From assembly GCF_047495875.1 (NCBI RefSeq), contig NC_092458.1, positions 106,766,227 to 106,830,226 of the forward strand: a DNA stretch of 64,000 nucleotides. Reading direction: 5' to 3'. Source of the DNA: Pithys albifrons albifrons. Taxonomy: Eukaryota; Chordata; Aves; Passeriformes; Thamnophilidae. Positions 33,301 through 47,775 of this stretch are shown here, piece by piece. The notes under the pieces are model-generated. The model ran no database searches and was not told the origin of the DNA. It was given only the letters and a program-made list of their open reading frames with translations. Positions within the stretch are counted from its first letter, which is position 1. The number at the start of each line of letters is the position of its first letter. The position numbers and the translations under genes are program-made.

Positions 33301-36300
33301 CTGGAGAATTTCCATTTGTTGTTGTTATGAAAGGACGAAAGGCTTAGTGCTTTAGGGGTCTGGGTCTTGAGGGATTACTTGAAAACTATGATTTTTATGA
33401 CCTTTCATTTCTCTTGGTTGCATTGGATATAATTTTGGCATGTGTAACCATGGGCCAAATGATGATCAGGACAGCAGATTCTGAGCTCAGGAGACTGTAC
33501 TCATAAGGGGAGAAAAGATTTTTCTCTCCTTTGAATTAGAAAATAATTAAATTAACATTAATCCTACCCTTCCCATAAGATTTATTGTTTATACCTACAG
33601 AGATTGCAAATGAATCACCTGCAGAAAGATTTGGGTGTGTGTAGAGGAAGACTCTTTCCCTCTCGACATCACCCCTGCCTGCAGCTATCAGACAGATAAC
33701 CCGAACATCCACTCACAAGTTACGTTATTCTTTTGTTAAGTGGGTTCAGCCTAGTAAAAGAGTAGCCATGAAAATGCTACAAGAAAAGAATAGTAAGAGC
33801 CCAAAGCACTTGTTAGAACTGCGTGTGGACAGCAGCCTGCTATTCACTGTGGCTGATTTTTTTTACAAATTTCATGGGAAATGCACTGTGGGCCGTTGGC
33901 ATCCTGTTACTTTTCTTGGCTGTTTCCACTTTAATTGAGCAGGAGTAACATTACCAGGCAAGATCCATTGTTCAGAAGGACCTATTAGGTCTAAACTTAG
34001 GGGCTATAACATCAGATTATGTGCTATCTGTAGGTGGCTTTCTGTAGCATATGGTGATGGAATCTGTGTTCTCTCCTCTTCTCATATAGAATATGTCATG
34101 AGGAGCGGCTCCTCCAGAAGAGCTTCCTCTGTAGGAAAGATATTCAAATTACTTTGATTTTTCCTAGTATCTATCATGGCAGTATGTTCCTCTAGGGCAG
34201 GGGTCAGAGCTTTGTCAGTTGGGCTTACAGCAAAAGGGCACAAGTGGTGCAGAAGGACTTAGCAGAGAATTAAAAGGAGGAATAGTAAATGAAACAAAGT
34301 GTAGTCATGACAAAGTATAGAGATGATGAAAACACCCAACAACTGCCCCGAACCTCACCCTACACTATTGTGTGTCATTCAGGACTCTTACAAGTGCCAG
34401 TGACACATTTTGGTGAAATTTCTAAAGTTAGCACCCTGCCTCGTTCCTCAGTGGAAGGTCATCACTCTTGATGCAAAGGCAGCAGATCTGAATGTGTGAT
34501 TGCATGTAAACTACCACAGTTCATATCTATTTTGTTTTAATTTAGACTTCTGTATAGTATATTAATACACAGAGCAGAATGAGACAACAGGAGGAACACT
34601 TGACTGTATTGCCAGCCAGGAGGGCAGGTGGGAAGTGCAATCCTCTAATCTTCCCAATGCAACTTGATGTTGCTCATAGGTCAGAGCACTTGTTCTAGAA
34701 ACGAATTCTCCAATCCTGGATGTCAGAAGCTGAATTTTGCACTCAGAAGTGCTTTTGTATTGATGTACGTGTGTGAAGGGGGCGAGATGATGGCAGAAAT
34801 GAGTAAAGAAACAGTCTGAAGTACTGGGTTTGGACTCTGTGGCTACAATTGCACTATCAAAAAAACCCTCAACAACTCAGCTTCAAAAGAGTACAGTATA
34901 TGTTAGCAGTTTTACATGGAAAGTTTCTTTTACTGCAAAGAAAAATGATTTTTAGCCTGAAGGGTAATGCACAGCAAAAGCCTGTTTAAGTTAGCCTATA
35001 GAAAGGCAGAGCTGAAACATGGATTAGCTATAGTTAAAGGCAAAAGGGCATATGTGGAGGCTGATAGAGAAGCAAAAGTGAACTAGAATAGTTTATGTCT
35101 CACTGAATCTGAAAGTGTAAGCTCCATTTAAAATTATAATTTATGGAGGTCTGATTGCCAGGTATTCAATTTGGTTCTGGAGTCACTTGAACTCAGGTTA
35201 TATTTGTGAAACAGTCATGCTTTGCACAAATATTGTCAGTGTCAGCTGTATTGAACAGTCTGTGCCTTTTTTGGTATTAAGCATAATTATAATTAGTTGA
35301 GTAAAATGACAATTATGTCCAAAAGGGACCTCTTCCAATAAAAAATTATGCTATACTACCTATTGCAAATCTTGTAAGTGGTTCCATAATCAGGTTCACT
35401 CATCCTTTCCCCTATCTTGATGGCCTGTAACCTACAGAATCTGTAGTTAATTTGTGAGTTTGTGGTTTGAATGGAGCTTGCTGAGAAGGTCATGCAGAGT
35501 TAATGCCAAGCACCCTCTTTGGAGAGACTGATGTAAATACAGCAGGGCTGGCCCAACTAAACCCTCTTGCAAGGTCACCGTCATTTGCTGAACTTTGGAG
35601 CCATTGGAACCAGTAAACTAGTTCTGCCAAAATAGCAAACATTTCCTACTGAACTGAACTGGAAACAGCTCAAGTGCTGGTCACATAAAGGACAGAGAAA
35701 ATGTTTCTCAGAATATTTAAGAAAACCTTATTTTTGCTCTGGTCTTCATCTGACAGTATAAACAAGTAACCGAAATGATAAAGAAGAGATACTGGTTGAA
35801 ATGCTTGATGGGCGATAGGTAAAATGGAATATGGGGTCAAGCAAAGTCTGTAGGAAAATTAAAAATCAAAATAATAATTTAGAACCCTGCAGGTCCATTG
35901 CAAAGTGCATTTTATAGACACAGCAGTGAACTTTTTTCTCTGAGAAAGGCCTGGAACTGCAAAGTGTGGGTTACATCCCTGTGAAAGAAATTCTAGAGCA
36001 GACTTAGATTTAAAAATCTAACTTTTCAAAACTGAACTGTCCTCTCAAGCAAGAGCTTGGTGAAGCAGAATGAGGGGAAAAGAAAACCTTCAGTCATGTT
36101 CTGAGAGTGAGATGATCATATCTGAAGCATTCTGAAGTGAGAGCTCATATTGATTCTGCTGAGGTTGGTATCAAAGAACAGAGTCACAGGTATTGGTCAG
36201 AGCAACACTCGATTCCACAGTGAGGTTCTTTGCTTGCAACTACAGCAAGACTGAAATGCTGAGCTTCAACTTCTTTAAAAATGAAGGAGGACTGGCTATT

Positions 36301-36980
36301 AGACATAGAGAAAATCAGAAAACCAAAAGTAACATTTCTTGGCTTTTCCCCTTTTTGGAAACCTTCAACCCAGGCCAATTAGTATCAGACTCCTTGCACC
36401 TATTGAATACTCCCAGGATACTCCCATATCACAAATCTCAATGGTGTGATATAAAACCAGATGTATTTTGATGAACTGTTTTGTATATTTTCTAGCAGTG
36501 TAGTTTTGAAAGGGTCAGCATGGGGAACTTAGTCTTCAGAGAATGAAGATGATGAAAACACCTCTAGTTGACACATTCACCATTGTCTGAACTGTGAACC
36601 TGAGCTTGTGTGAAATAAACTGTGCAAAAAGTCCGGGTGGAGAAACATCTGCCACAAATGTTTCAGTAGGGAAACAATATTGTCTGGCTGAAAAATGTAG
36701 AACAAATTCACAAATGCAGCATGTTGCTGTTTAACAGATATACGTGGCCTTGGGGACCCATGTGGCTCCATTACTTGTCCAAAGTTCAAAATAAAGAGAA
36801 AAATAAGTTTTGACAGTCACTTCAGAGGGAAGTGATAACAGATCAAAGGACTTGCTTTTATTGCGATATTTTCATCATTATGGAAAAGAATCACTTTGGA
36901 CTTTAGCTGCTGTTTGAAATCTTTACCTTTTAATAAGTGAACTCTGTAAATGTAGCTCAGAGAACAAAGGTTCCTCTTTT
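27322..36980. other. Non-coding, no recognisable gene
   Basis: AT-rich unique sequence with no supported exon, RNA gene or transposable element. A small GC-richer island stands out at about 28676-28795 within AT-rich flanks, but its family is not recognised. An AACC-type simple repeat lies near 31478-31500. The minus frame of 99 codons at 31469-31768 and the plus frame of 102 codons at 33039-33347 show no domain. Confidence 0.55.
31218..31241. repeat. Perfect 10-bp inverted repeat, 4-nt loop
   Basis: The arm TCTGTACAGT at 31218-31227, spacer TTAC, and the exact complement arm at 31232-31241. No neighbouring gene to suggest a role. Confidence 0.85.
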
Positions 36981-36987
36981 ACAGTTA

Positions 36988-37280
36988 AACTTTTAACCCT
37001 TGAGGTTGACTTGTTGGAGACCAGAGGGAAAATCCACTGTGTTTTCACTGAACTTTTTACCCTTTGAAAAAAGCTGAACAAGTTTAAAGTTCATACACTG
37101 AGCAAGAGGTCTCTACTGGGGATTTCTGGTATTATTAACTTCCTGACCTCAGATAATTAAAAGGGAAGAGTGGAGGCACTGCAGACTTTGACTCAACTTT
37201 GAACTTTTAACCTCTTGAGGAACGTTTTTAGTGTGCAAGTGGTACACAGAGTAAACTCTCTTATTAACTTTCTTTAACCC
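36988..37280 (+). repeat. Diverged recurrent AACTTTTAACC motif, possible old duplication
   Basis: Similar blocks occur at 36988 (AACTTTTAACCCTTGAGG), about 37050 (GAACTTTTTACCCTTTG), 37202 (AACTTTTAACCTCTTGAGG) and about 37266 (AACTTTCTTTAACCC). The spacing is about 62, 152 and 64 bases, so the pattern repeats with a period near 214. This suggests an old tandem duplication, though sequence between the blocks is poorly conserved. Confidence 0.4.
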
Positions 37281-37880
37281 ATGGTCACAAAAACTGTCAG
37301 AAGGCCAAAATTATCCTTTGTCCTTTATGTCATATTTCTATTTGTGTAGCAGTTAAAACTCAAGGGTGATATTGTTTGGATACAAAAAGCGACAGAAACA
37401 ACTCTTTTCCTGGAACTGGCAAGTACAGTAGGCAAGCAGAGGCAGAAGTGGCCATGGATTTGTCAGGCACTTGCAGTAGGGTTTGTAATTCAGATTGTGT
37501 TGGGTTTTACCTTTAGGACATGCACCAATGTTTGTGTCACCCATTGGCAAAATTTTCTTTCTTTATTCAACGGGGTTTTACTTCCTCAAGCGTTAAAAAT
37601 AGTGATACTCAGCAGCTCAAGAGATTATGGATTTATTGACTGGGAAATAATCAAACAAGTAGCCTTGTCAATTCTGCATTTGAGCATATAGATTGTACTT
37701 TCTCATAGATATTGCATAAATGAAAGGAAAATATCTTTGTTTCTTGTCTCAGTGAGATGAAGATTATCTGTGGTCAGTTGTTTATCAGGGATACTATTTA
37801 TAAGAACTAGTCCAGGGAACAGTGTGGAAAGCAGTAAAGTTTTCATTTAAACCTCCTAGCATTAGTGTTATTGGGGTGTA

Positions 37881-37922
37881 AAACAGAATTATTGGGAATC
37901 CAAACAGAATTACTTGAAATCC
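37881..37922 (+). repeat. Tandem duplication of a 21-bp unit
   Basis: Two adjacent 21-mers both begin AAACAGAATTA and end AATCC. They match at 18 of 21 positions. Confidence 0.8.
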
Positions 37923-38974
37923 ATTTAGTCAGAGATAAAATAACTTAGCTGAAAAATAACCCAACAAAGAATATTGAATAAAATATTTCCCATAAGAGAA
38001 GGTTGTAATCTTCTGGGGAAAAATGTCAATAGCTGGTATCCTCTCAATTTTTTCACCATGAGAAAAGGAAGAACACGAGTTTGTCTCATGTTTCCCTAAA
38101 TGTTTATTGCATATCATGGTGTGCCCAATCATAGAAATTGTTTGTAATTTCCACTAGGAACTCAACAGTGTTCAATGTAAATTGTAACATTAATTTCAGT
38201 TTTCTTTAGCTGCAGAAGCACAATCAGAAAAATAATGCAAAATGTCTTTTGGAAGCAGATGTGCCAGAGCATGAAATTGCTTTATTAAGATTATTAGATT
38301 AGCAGAAAAATCTTGAGGCTGGCTAGACGTCATGGTAAATATGGATGCATGCACCTTGAAAGTGTTGAATTTGGAAGATTTTTCAAACCTCTTGATTAAG
38401 GTCAACTGAACTCTGAAATAAAATCCCACAAATCAAATAGTTGTTTAGGGTATCATCCCATATGTTCTGGTGAAAAGAACTCTGAAAGAGACAAGTCTTG
38501 AAAAGTTTAGCAAAAGTGCACCTCTACTTGGAAATGTACTAGCTTAACCTGTCTGTTTGTTTGTTTGTTTTTTGCTGTTTTTAATTTGTTTTCTACTGTT
38601 TAAAAGTATTGTCTACATTACCAGGCAGTGTGATACAATCCAAACAGATCTATAGAGTGAATCTGTTAGTGTGGTAGGACCCAATATTCATGATGTATGC
38701 ATGTGAAGGGTGTATCTCAGGCTACCTCTGGACTGATCCCATAAGCCAAACACTTATAGTGGCAGGAACACATCAGGAGTACTCCTAAGGTTTATTTTTC
38801 TAGTCTGTTTTTAACCTGTGAGAATCTGCTTCATTTGCTCTGTGAGCTCCTGGCAGTGTGCACCAGACGTAAGGGTGGAGGGGATGAAGGGTTGCACTTC
38901 CAAAGCACCCTCCTGCTCTGGACTGAAATGTCAATGTAGATGCAACTGGTGCCACAGAAATGGGGGGCAGAGGT
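37923..38974. other. Non-coding, no recognisable gene
   Basis: Contains a short (GTTT)n run near 38551-38570 and nothing else recognisable. Confidence 0.55.
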
Positions 38975-39085
38975 TGGCCTTCAGGTACTGAAAGGCCATA
39001 ATTAGGTCACACTGAAACCTTCTGTTTTCCAGGCTGAACAAACTCAATTAAATATGCTCTATTAATCTGAAAGGACTGTTGCCCT
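38975..39085 (-). mobile_element. Old CR1 fragment
   Basis: In reverse complement, the stretch containing AATTAGGTCACACTGAAACC and CCAGGCTGAACAAACTCAA (about 39000-39052) matches the CR1 ORF2 3' region encoding the FSLE...DL block. It is short, heavily diverged and without either end, so boundaries are approximate. Upstream to about 38870 may also belong to it but is too decayed to claim. Confidence 0.7.
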
Positions 39086-42000
39086 TTGTCTATGAATTCC
39101 TGAGTCAAGAAAACATTAAGGATGCTTCCTATAAGCTGAAAAAAATGAAATTATGAGTAGACCGCTATTAGTCAAGAACCATAGTGGAGGGAAGAACACT
39201 TGAGTTGCTACATATAAGAAAATTAATAAAATGTCTTTTTCTCAAATGTAGATTCAAACATGAATTTTCTGATGTCCTGGATGGGGACAAGGACTCTTCA
39301 GGATATACAGTGAAAGGGAGGGAGGGATATGCTTATAAAAGCCAGCTTCCTTCTGTTCCACTTGCAGATAAGAATGAATCCTTTCCTTGTGCTTTGGCTG
39401 CAGAGGAGAGCATGAAAACCATGGCAAAGTCTCATGCTTGGCTGGGCTGGTCCATCCTGTGCTGCACCAGAGCCACTGACCATGCAGCATGTCCCTACTT
39501 CCTTTGCAACTTTCAGCTCTGAAGACCTTCCAGATTTACAGCTGCAAGATAGGGAGCTTCAAAGTCTGATCACTGGGCCAAAGTGGGCAATTTTTCTTGT
39601 GGATTGCGAAAAGTATTCTTGGAACAAAGGCTCAACTCCTTCAGACACTTAAATTCCTGCTGCAAAGTATGAGGTTAATAAGACTATCTATACTAGCAGC
39701 TTACCTGGACATTGATGGTATTTTTTCAGCATAGACACAACAATGTGTTTTTTACTGATCCAGATCACTGGACTGTTTTAGTGCAGAGGTTTTCCAAAAA
39801 GCATTGTTTGTGGTATATATTTGGCACAGAAAATTTCAGCTGGAACTAGACAGGAGAAGTTTGGCTAAGTTACAGACAACTGATAGCAGGGTGTTTATCA
39901 TAACAAGCATTGAGAAACCTTCCTACCAGCCCCTCCTGCAATCTCACAGTTCCCACACAGAGACAGAATATGTAAAATCAGCATGAGTGTGTGTGCATGT
40001 GAGCATGTGGATGGATGGAGAGTGTCCATGTGCCATGAGTTTGTGCACTGCAGAGCTACTCATGTGAGACAGTAAGTGGCAGAGCCTGTCCCTAGGCATG
40101 CATTAAGGAAGGCAATTAGACACATGCTCAGACACTGGGGTGCCTTCCTCTGTCAGACCTTTGCAAAGTCATCTGTCTTTGTGCACCACCGTGCCTGTGG
40201 AAGCTCTGAACTTCTGCTTTCCCTCAGATTTCAGCACTGGTGAGCCGGCACCGGCTGTTCTCTGTGGCAAGACCCTCAGCTCTGCTGATCCACAATTTCC
40301 GTTCCCCAGAGCAAAGAGCTGTCTCATCTGTTTCTGCAGACTTGCCTCCTGAGCATGGAGAGTATGTTCAGCTTTTAATGGAGATGGAGGTGGAAGCAGG
40401 AAAAAATAGTAATTTAGTATTCATACAAGGCTCTTCAGGAGGCAACTATATTATATGGGAAAATATTGCTGGGACAAAACTGGAGCATACAGGTATGATG
40501 GAAAGAGATAAAAGATAAACCAGATAATTATTGACATCTTTATATAAGTGGAGAGTTAAATGTTTTACATGGACTTCAGTATGAAACCATGTCAAGTTAA
40601 GGTTTTGGAAGTCAAAGCCTTGTTGTCAATCCTGCACCCAGCCCATAGGTCATTACCTTTATCTCGTGTTGAATGCAGATAGCTTTTCTTTTCTCTGCAT
40701 TCTGCATGAGTGTGTGATGGACAGGGTTTATAAAAACTGGAATGGAAAATTCTCACCTGGCCCTGCAAATTGAGGCAAGAATGAAAGATGAATCCTGGTA
40801 AATGTCACATCCTACACACTCTGCCCTTGAGTCCTTCAAAGCCAAATAATCAAGGTTGAAACATATTGCATGGAAAGAAGGAAGAGGAATTAAAAGCTTG
40901 CTCCACCTTGCGAAGGGATACAGCTTAAATTCTGATCAAGGTGAGAAACAGAAAGAAGATATAACTGAATTACAAACCCTTCTTGGGCATTTAGCGGGGA
41001 TAGCACCCTACTTACCCTACTTACTAGAGCTAAATGGAAAGGCCAAACCTGGCTCTAAGCATGTTAGTCAGGGTAAGAGGAACAGCAGTAACAACTAGCA
41101 GTGAACGCATCCATCATTTCATCCCATGGTTCTGCCCTGCCTGCAGCTGCCCTGGGCTGGGCTGAGCACAGCTGTGAGGGTCTGACTGAGGAGTGGAGAG
41201 CCAAACACAGGTCTGTAGGTAGAACTGAATCATAGTAAAACTTTTCCCTTCAGCAATTTTTGCTGATGGCCCACGTTACCTGCTTTAGCCCTCATACCAA
41301 ATGGATCATGCAGTCTTGGGAAGATCCAGATTTAAAGTGCCAGACAGAAGCAGTTTCAAGGAATGCAAGGAGAAAGCAGTGGTAATAAAAAGGAGCTATA
41401 TAGGAAATTCAGAAAGTGATTCATTGGCAGCCTGAAATCAGGCTTTTCTGAATGTATATGTTCATGTCCTCGCTGTGTTTCTCAAAGGTGAGCTTGAAAA
41501 ATCTCACCTTGGCCTCATTTTCATTCCTCAGCTGTTGCGCTCTCAGATTATGTGGAAGTCTAATAACATGCAAAGATTTGTCTGTGGTGACTACTAATGC
41601 CAGGTTAGCTGATGGATGTGTGTGTCTGTTTTTATTAGTTTATGACCCTGCAGAAAAGACATCTAAATGTCCACAGGGATGAAGAAGACATGATCCCTGC
41701 TGAAAACTGCTTGCAATCAAACTTGAGAATTGATTGTGAAGGATGACAAGACACAATGGTGAATAGATGTAGGCTGAACAGGAGTTTTATTAGCAAAACA
41801 GACTGCCTGCTTATCTACCAAAGCCTTCCTTCTTTATGGCAGGTTTTGGTTTAGTTTGGGGTTTTTTCAATATAAGTCAGTCTGTGGGGATGATCCATTG
41901 CTACAGGTGTTAAGAATGATGTGCCTGAATTTTGTGAAGTGGCCAAGCAGATACTGGTGTACAAATAAAAGGAAATTTAATTTTAACATTAAAGGTCTTC

Positions 42001-45000
42001 TTATAAAGCTAAACTTCTTGAACCAACACCATGGTAAAAACGTTGTCTCCTGTTTCTCCTTCTGTTCTGTGTCATGGCTGCATCTCCAACAGTTTAACAA
42101 AGGAGCATCCCAAGCAGGTTAACAGTTACATTTTAGACCTTGTTGGCTAAGCTGACTATTGGCAGAGGAATCTTCCTCCCTTGGATGGTAAGTTCTTGCC
42201 AGAAAGGGAGTGCATATTACCCTTCATTGGATAAACTATAGAACTATACAGAAGAAAGGGCACATTAATGGTCTTTCTTATCTTCATGTCCAAATTTCTT
42301 ATTAGTTGCTTATTTTTTTCTCTCAGTGTGGGACGTCTTATGCACAATACAGATCAAAGCATGTTCTTGTATCATGCTTTGTGCCTAACCAAAGCCAGAT
42401 AATGAAATATCTTGTTCCTTGGTGAAGAGTTGTGAGAAAAAAAGACACTTTATTTTAGACAAATATAGTTTAAAACAGAGTTCTCATGAACAAGAAACAA
42501 ATAGCAAAAGAAGTGTTCAGGCTTCAAATGAAGACATTGAATAGAAAATGAATGAATCACAACTGATAGGGGTTTTTTATAAAATTTTTGTTTTATTTCA
42601 CATTCTCATCAGATTAAGAAAATACATGCATAGCCTAATTTATCTAATAAAATGCTTTTCCTCTGACACATTTCAGTCTGTACACTGAGGCAAGAGTATT
42701 TTACTCTGATATGTAAGTGATACCTTATGCATTATTTTGCAAATATTTTTATAGCATATACAAAGTAACATAAGTAAATGATTTTTTTAAGAGTCTCATT
42801 TGGTATCAGGAGTACAGGGGGATATTTTGGAAGTATTTCAGGAACTTATGTTGATCTAAAATTCTATTTTACTGGCCACGGGACCACCAGAACCTCTGGA
42901 TACTGTGCTCAAGAAGGACTTGTTTGGATGTGTGTGATTTTGAATGTTTGTTACTCATTCCCAACGCTTCATTTTTTTATTGTATCAAAGCCCAAAACAG
43001 CTGTTTTTGACCATGGTGAGGATACCATAAAATCATTGGTAATAAGTACAGAAAAATCATAGCAATTCTGTGCTACTGAAAATGTGCTGCTAGTAGCTCA
43101 GAAACGTACATTTCACTTCATCTTATAAAGGACTTTTATTATGTTCTGGAAATACACAATTATAACGAATTAATATTTATCCACCAGCACATATTGTCAA
43201 GGTTGGAGAAGAAACAAATGAAGTGATTGGTGAGTTTCCTAAGTTCTTACTATTTAAGGAAATTGAAGTAAATTTTAGTAAGTAAAAGTTCAACAAAATC
43301 ACAAAGCGGAGCTGAGAGTCTGACACAGTGGAAGAACATCAGGAGTCATCATTTGGCTTGAATTCTGGCTGAATCCCAGCATTCCCTCCCAAGAAATGCA
43401 GATTCACTCTCCTTTTAAAGCACATTACCACCTAAGCAAAAAAATCCTCTCATCTCTTTTAGTCACAGCTGTAAATTTGACATATTTTCTTTACTAGAGG
43501 ATACACTCTATATTTAACACTTAACTAATACATTTGTGTTGGGCCATAAGATGTTTCTGTAAACAAGTACTCTCTTTCCTGAGGAAAGGTCACTTTAGTG
43601 TTATAAGAAACTTCATAATTTGTTTTTGACACTGATATACCTAAACACCCTTCCCAAGAAAGAAAGGAGGAAAGTAAGAATATAGAAAGTACTGTATAAA
43701 AACTTTGTTGGGCCCACCCTGAGCCTGCCTTCTCTCCCCAGTGGTGATGGGCATAGCACTGCACCCTCCCTGAGTGTACTGGCATTTTCTCCTTTTAGGG
43801 TAGCAAATCCTGATCTGCAAAGTTCACAGTGGCACAGGAGCTGCAGCCAGTTCCAGGAATCTGCTGCCACTTCCCGGGTCAGCTCAATGTTGCTTTCATC
43901 AGGAGTGTCACTGCAATAGGGAGAAGTTGTTATAACAAGTTTCAGGAGGCATTGACATAATCAGGTCAGCTGGAGGTGCATAAACAAGGGAGCAGGGAAC
44001 AAAACCCATAGAGAAATGTATATCTTTCTATTCTGTCCCTGGGAGACATGAGGTAAAAAGCCTTTGCTCTCACCTGCTGGTGTGGCATCCTTGCTTTCCC
44101 CTTTTGTCTTTCTGGCTGTAAGGCATTTTCTTTGCTGCAACCTGACAATCCAAACACATTTTCATCCATTGCTCGGTTCTTTGAAAAATCTTCCCTTTCT
44201 TCTTGTTGCTGTCATGGCAGGCAGATTTTTTAATAGGCTTCTTAATGACTATATAACCCTCCACTCTGGGAATGTCCATCAGCCAGACAGAGAGAGGACA
44301 GGGTTTCTCCAGAGGCTTCAGGGCCACTGGGGAGGGAAGAAGAGTGAATTTAAGGGTATATTCTGTGTTACAGGAACATCTAGAATACTTGTATGTCTGA
44401 TGGTGAAAACATTACTGGGCTTTTGTACTTTCTCCTCTTTTAGCCTATGACAGTTATTTGTGACAACTACAATCTGAAAAGAGCCAGAAAAAATGCCATC
44501 TTATGTAATTTGCACCTGCAGATGGCACATGCTAATGCAAACACTGGTTGGTCATAGAGCAGGCTGCTGTTACAACTGAGGCTGAAAAACACTTTTTCAT
44601 TAAAAAGTAAAAATTTACTCTAGAGGTGTTGAAATTGCTGAAAAATCTTCTTTTCTGTTGTGACAGTAGTGATACCAGAAGTAAGGCCTTCAGTCCTGGC
44701 TGGAAGAAAAAGCATTCTATAATTATTGGACATTTAGGGTACATACAGGGTAACATACATGCACACCAATATTTAACACAATCCTTTGCTATATTACCAT
44801 AAGTGATTGCATGAAGAAGAAAGATGGCAGATTCTGTACTTCATGCTGTCACTATTGCTGAGCAAATAATTTTCCTTCAGAGGGAGAGGGCTTGGAGAAT
44901 GTGAAAAGGAGTCTTCATCAGTTCCATCTCCATTAAACACCCAAAGTAACCAACGGATGAAGAGGCTTGTTGTAAGAGGAAAATGGAAAACACATTTTGT

Positions 45001-47753
45001 TCATGAGAAGCTGAATTTTTGTGATCTGCTGCAGCACCTATGAGGACTCACAGATTAAAAGGACCAGTTTCAGGCAGCCTTCTTGGGAAAAGTTTGAGAT
45101 GCTCTAACAAGAAGATGCAGTTGGTAGGCTAGATACTGTGACCTTCGCTTTACAGATGAAGACTGGCTTTGACAGAAGTGGGCGAGAATCTGCAAGGATT
45201 TGGGATAAGACTGATGTAAGTACAATCTCCTGCTTCTGGCAAGAGCGTGGCAGTGTATCACTGTCCGTATTTGGATTATTACCATGTTTTCTACCTACTT
45301 ACACTTCAACTGCAATTTGGGATAAGTAAAGTCATCTTCATTTTGTGCCCCAAGGTTTTGTCTGGTACAGCTGTGTGGTGTTAACAGCTGCTGGTTTTCG
45401 TTATAGAAGTGGCTGCATTTTGGGAATAGGCAATGAGTTTCCTTTTCTACAGTCTATTCAGCCAATTTGTGAAGCACTTTGTAGATTCAGGTATGTAAAA
45501 AAGTACTTAATAATATTGATCTTAATAATAATGATAATAATTTGATAAAAAGAGATTATGAGCCATGTTTTGATATGCAGTTCACTACTGATTTATTATA
45601 CAACATGCAGAAAATCTTGAACTCATTTTACTGAGACTCACTGAACAATCTTCAAGTTTAGGAATTAGATTCCTATTCAGTAGCTCAATGATTAAAAAAA
45701 AGAAAACCCAACAAACCTCTATCACTTCTATTTACATTCTTGCTGCAAAACAGGTCACCCTGCCCTTTGAGTTCTGTTTTCCACAGAATGGGCCAAATCT
45801 GTTCCCAGTGTGACTCCTTTGACTCCAGCACAGTTGCACAAGAGATGACTGTGGTTCATGAAGTCTGCAGAATAACTATTTTGATTAGGGATAAAAAAAT
45901 TATTATTTGGGTGGACTCTTTTGCTTGCTGGCTTGGTAGGTGGGGTTTTTTTTCCACTGACATTAACTGGAGCTGGAATAGACATTTTTTACTTGAAAAA
46001 AGAATAATGAATAAAGTATATTTTATCTGCTTTCTAGCCATTGTACAGTAATCATAAGACTTTAAATGACAGTAAAATCAGAAGATATAATAAATATTCT
46101 ATCTTAGCTATGCCTTCCTCTGTAATATCATTCCCTGCTGAAAACACAAATATAGTTCTGCTGCAAACACAAGAAAGGAATTCAGCCCCCTTGGCTTACT
46201 GCTCCTCTCTGAGCTGGGAGCACTGGGTAAGGATTGCAAACAGGAGGCGATATGCTCACCTGAGCATCCCACAAGGGGGAGAGCCTGGTGTGGTTATTTG
46301 CACCCACATGAGCCTCCTGGCAGAGGCTGAAAGAGGCCAGGGAGGCTGGAAAGCCTTTTCTGCATTGCACAGGTGGGACACCAAGCAGGGAACTGTCAAC
46401 TTTCACTGTGAGAGGGTAGTAGAAGGGCATGGAGGAGAGAAAGGTCAAAGTTGCCTGAGGAAGAGACAGTGGACCTTCTCATGTACAGAGAGGAGAAGAG
46501 ATGACTGGAGTCATCCATGCAGTGCAGCAGGACAGCTTTCAGTGGACATCTGATTTAATCCTCCTGCCCCTGAACAAGAAAAACTGGCTAAGACAGTCAT
46601 CTTTCCATTGTCTCGTCTACAATTACTTTGCTATAGACAGGGACCTGCAGTGCCCCAGACTGTGCCTGGTGGCAAATAAATAAATCTGATTGACTAGTGC
46701 TGTGAACATTAATTCTTTGGGAGTAGCAACCAAGTGGCATTGCCCTTTGTGCATGCAAGGGCCAGGAAAAAAATATACTGTCACACTTTTCTTTCTGATG
46801 TTTAGCTGAAAGTAACATTAAAGACCTCAGCTCCTCCCAGCAGGTCATTAAGCCCCAGGAAATACCCCGTTTCTCTATGGTTATTGCTTAATTATTTTCA
46901 GCTCTGTAATCTAATTTGCAGTTTGACTCCTGTGCTGATTCTAGCTCCTGTATCATAACCCTTGCAGTACAGGAAATGTGACACAGGGTTGGCAGTACTG
47001 ACGTCCAAATCTTTGGGTGAAAAGGGCCTTTTTCTAAGCTTGCTGCTTCAGGAAATTACTCGTTTTGCAGATAGCCTGAGACCTTTAATATTCTGGAGGT
47101 TTCACTTTCTCCTGTTTGCTTTCAAAAATGCTTGACAGAGTTTACAGTGCAAAACTGAGTAATGAAAGGTCTTTCATGGAGTATGTGCCATTCCTCTTTA
47201 TTGTTAAAGCAGGATGTCAGAGAAATATGTCACACGGAGGAGCTGTTAACATATTCCTTTTGTTTTAATTTATTATAACAGATGCTTCAGGTGTTCTAGA
47301 AAACAAGGAAATAAACTCACAGCTATGAAGGGAAGCTGTCTGAATACAAGAGTTGCAAATGAGATAAATTAACAACTGAAACATTTAAAGCTTGAAATAT
47401 TACTAAATATGGGCATAAATCTGAGAGTTCTATTTCAAACAGAAATAACTGAGTTTATGCAATACTTACTACCTACTTGGTTTCTCTAGAAATCTTCAAA
47501 AACTAACAGGAAATTAGAGCCATAGGGAGCCATCTGATTTGAGGTCTTTTTCATCAAGACTCTCATTCTTATATCTGGAACTGTTTGACAAAACACAGGG
47601 ACAATACATATAGTTCATAGCATATGATATGAGTAGGAAATATTTCAAGCATGATTTTATAATGTTTTTCTTGTAGCCCTTTTGTTTCCACATCTTGCCT
47701 GTTCCCTCTTGTCACATGAAAAAGAGGGGCAGAAATGCAAAAATTTCTTGTCC
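39086..47753. other. Non-coding, no recognisable gene
   Basis: The largest frame is 170 codons at 46041-46553, over a GC-richer stretch (about 46180-46690) that ends with AATAAATAAA at 46675-46684. It shows no domain, signal peptide or similarity I recognise, and overlapping minus frames are also open. A weakly coding-like or lncRNA terminal exon cannot be excluded. Frames of 112-128 codons at 39184-39522 and 44064-44450 are likewise unsupported. No transposable element recognised. Confidence 0.5.
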
Positions 47754-47757
47754 CACC
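47754..47757. repeat. Possible left 4-bp target duplication (CACC)
   Basis: CACC directly precedes a TG dinucleotide and recurs at 48993-48996 directly after a CA dinucleotide. At four bases this could be chance. Confidence 0.35.
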
Positions 47758-47775
47758 TGTATTAATACAAAGTGA

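Noticed and set aside
46041..46553. 170-codon plus-strand open frame followed by AATAAATAAA at 46675
   Set aside because: No recognisable domain; overlapping open minus frame; no convincing splice or promoter context. A non-coding exon is possible but not supported.
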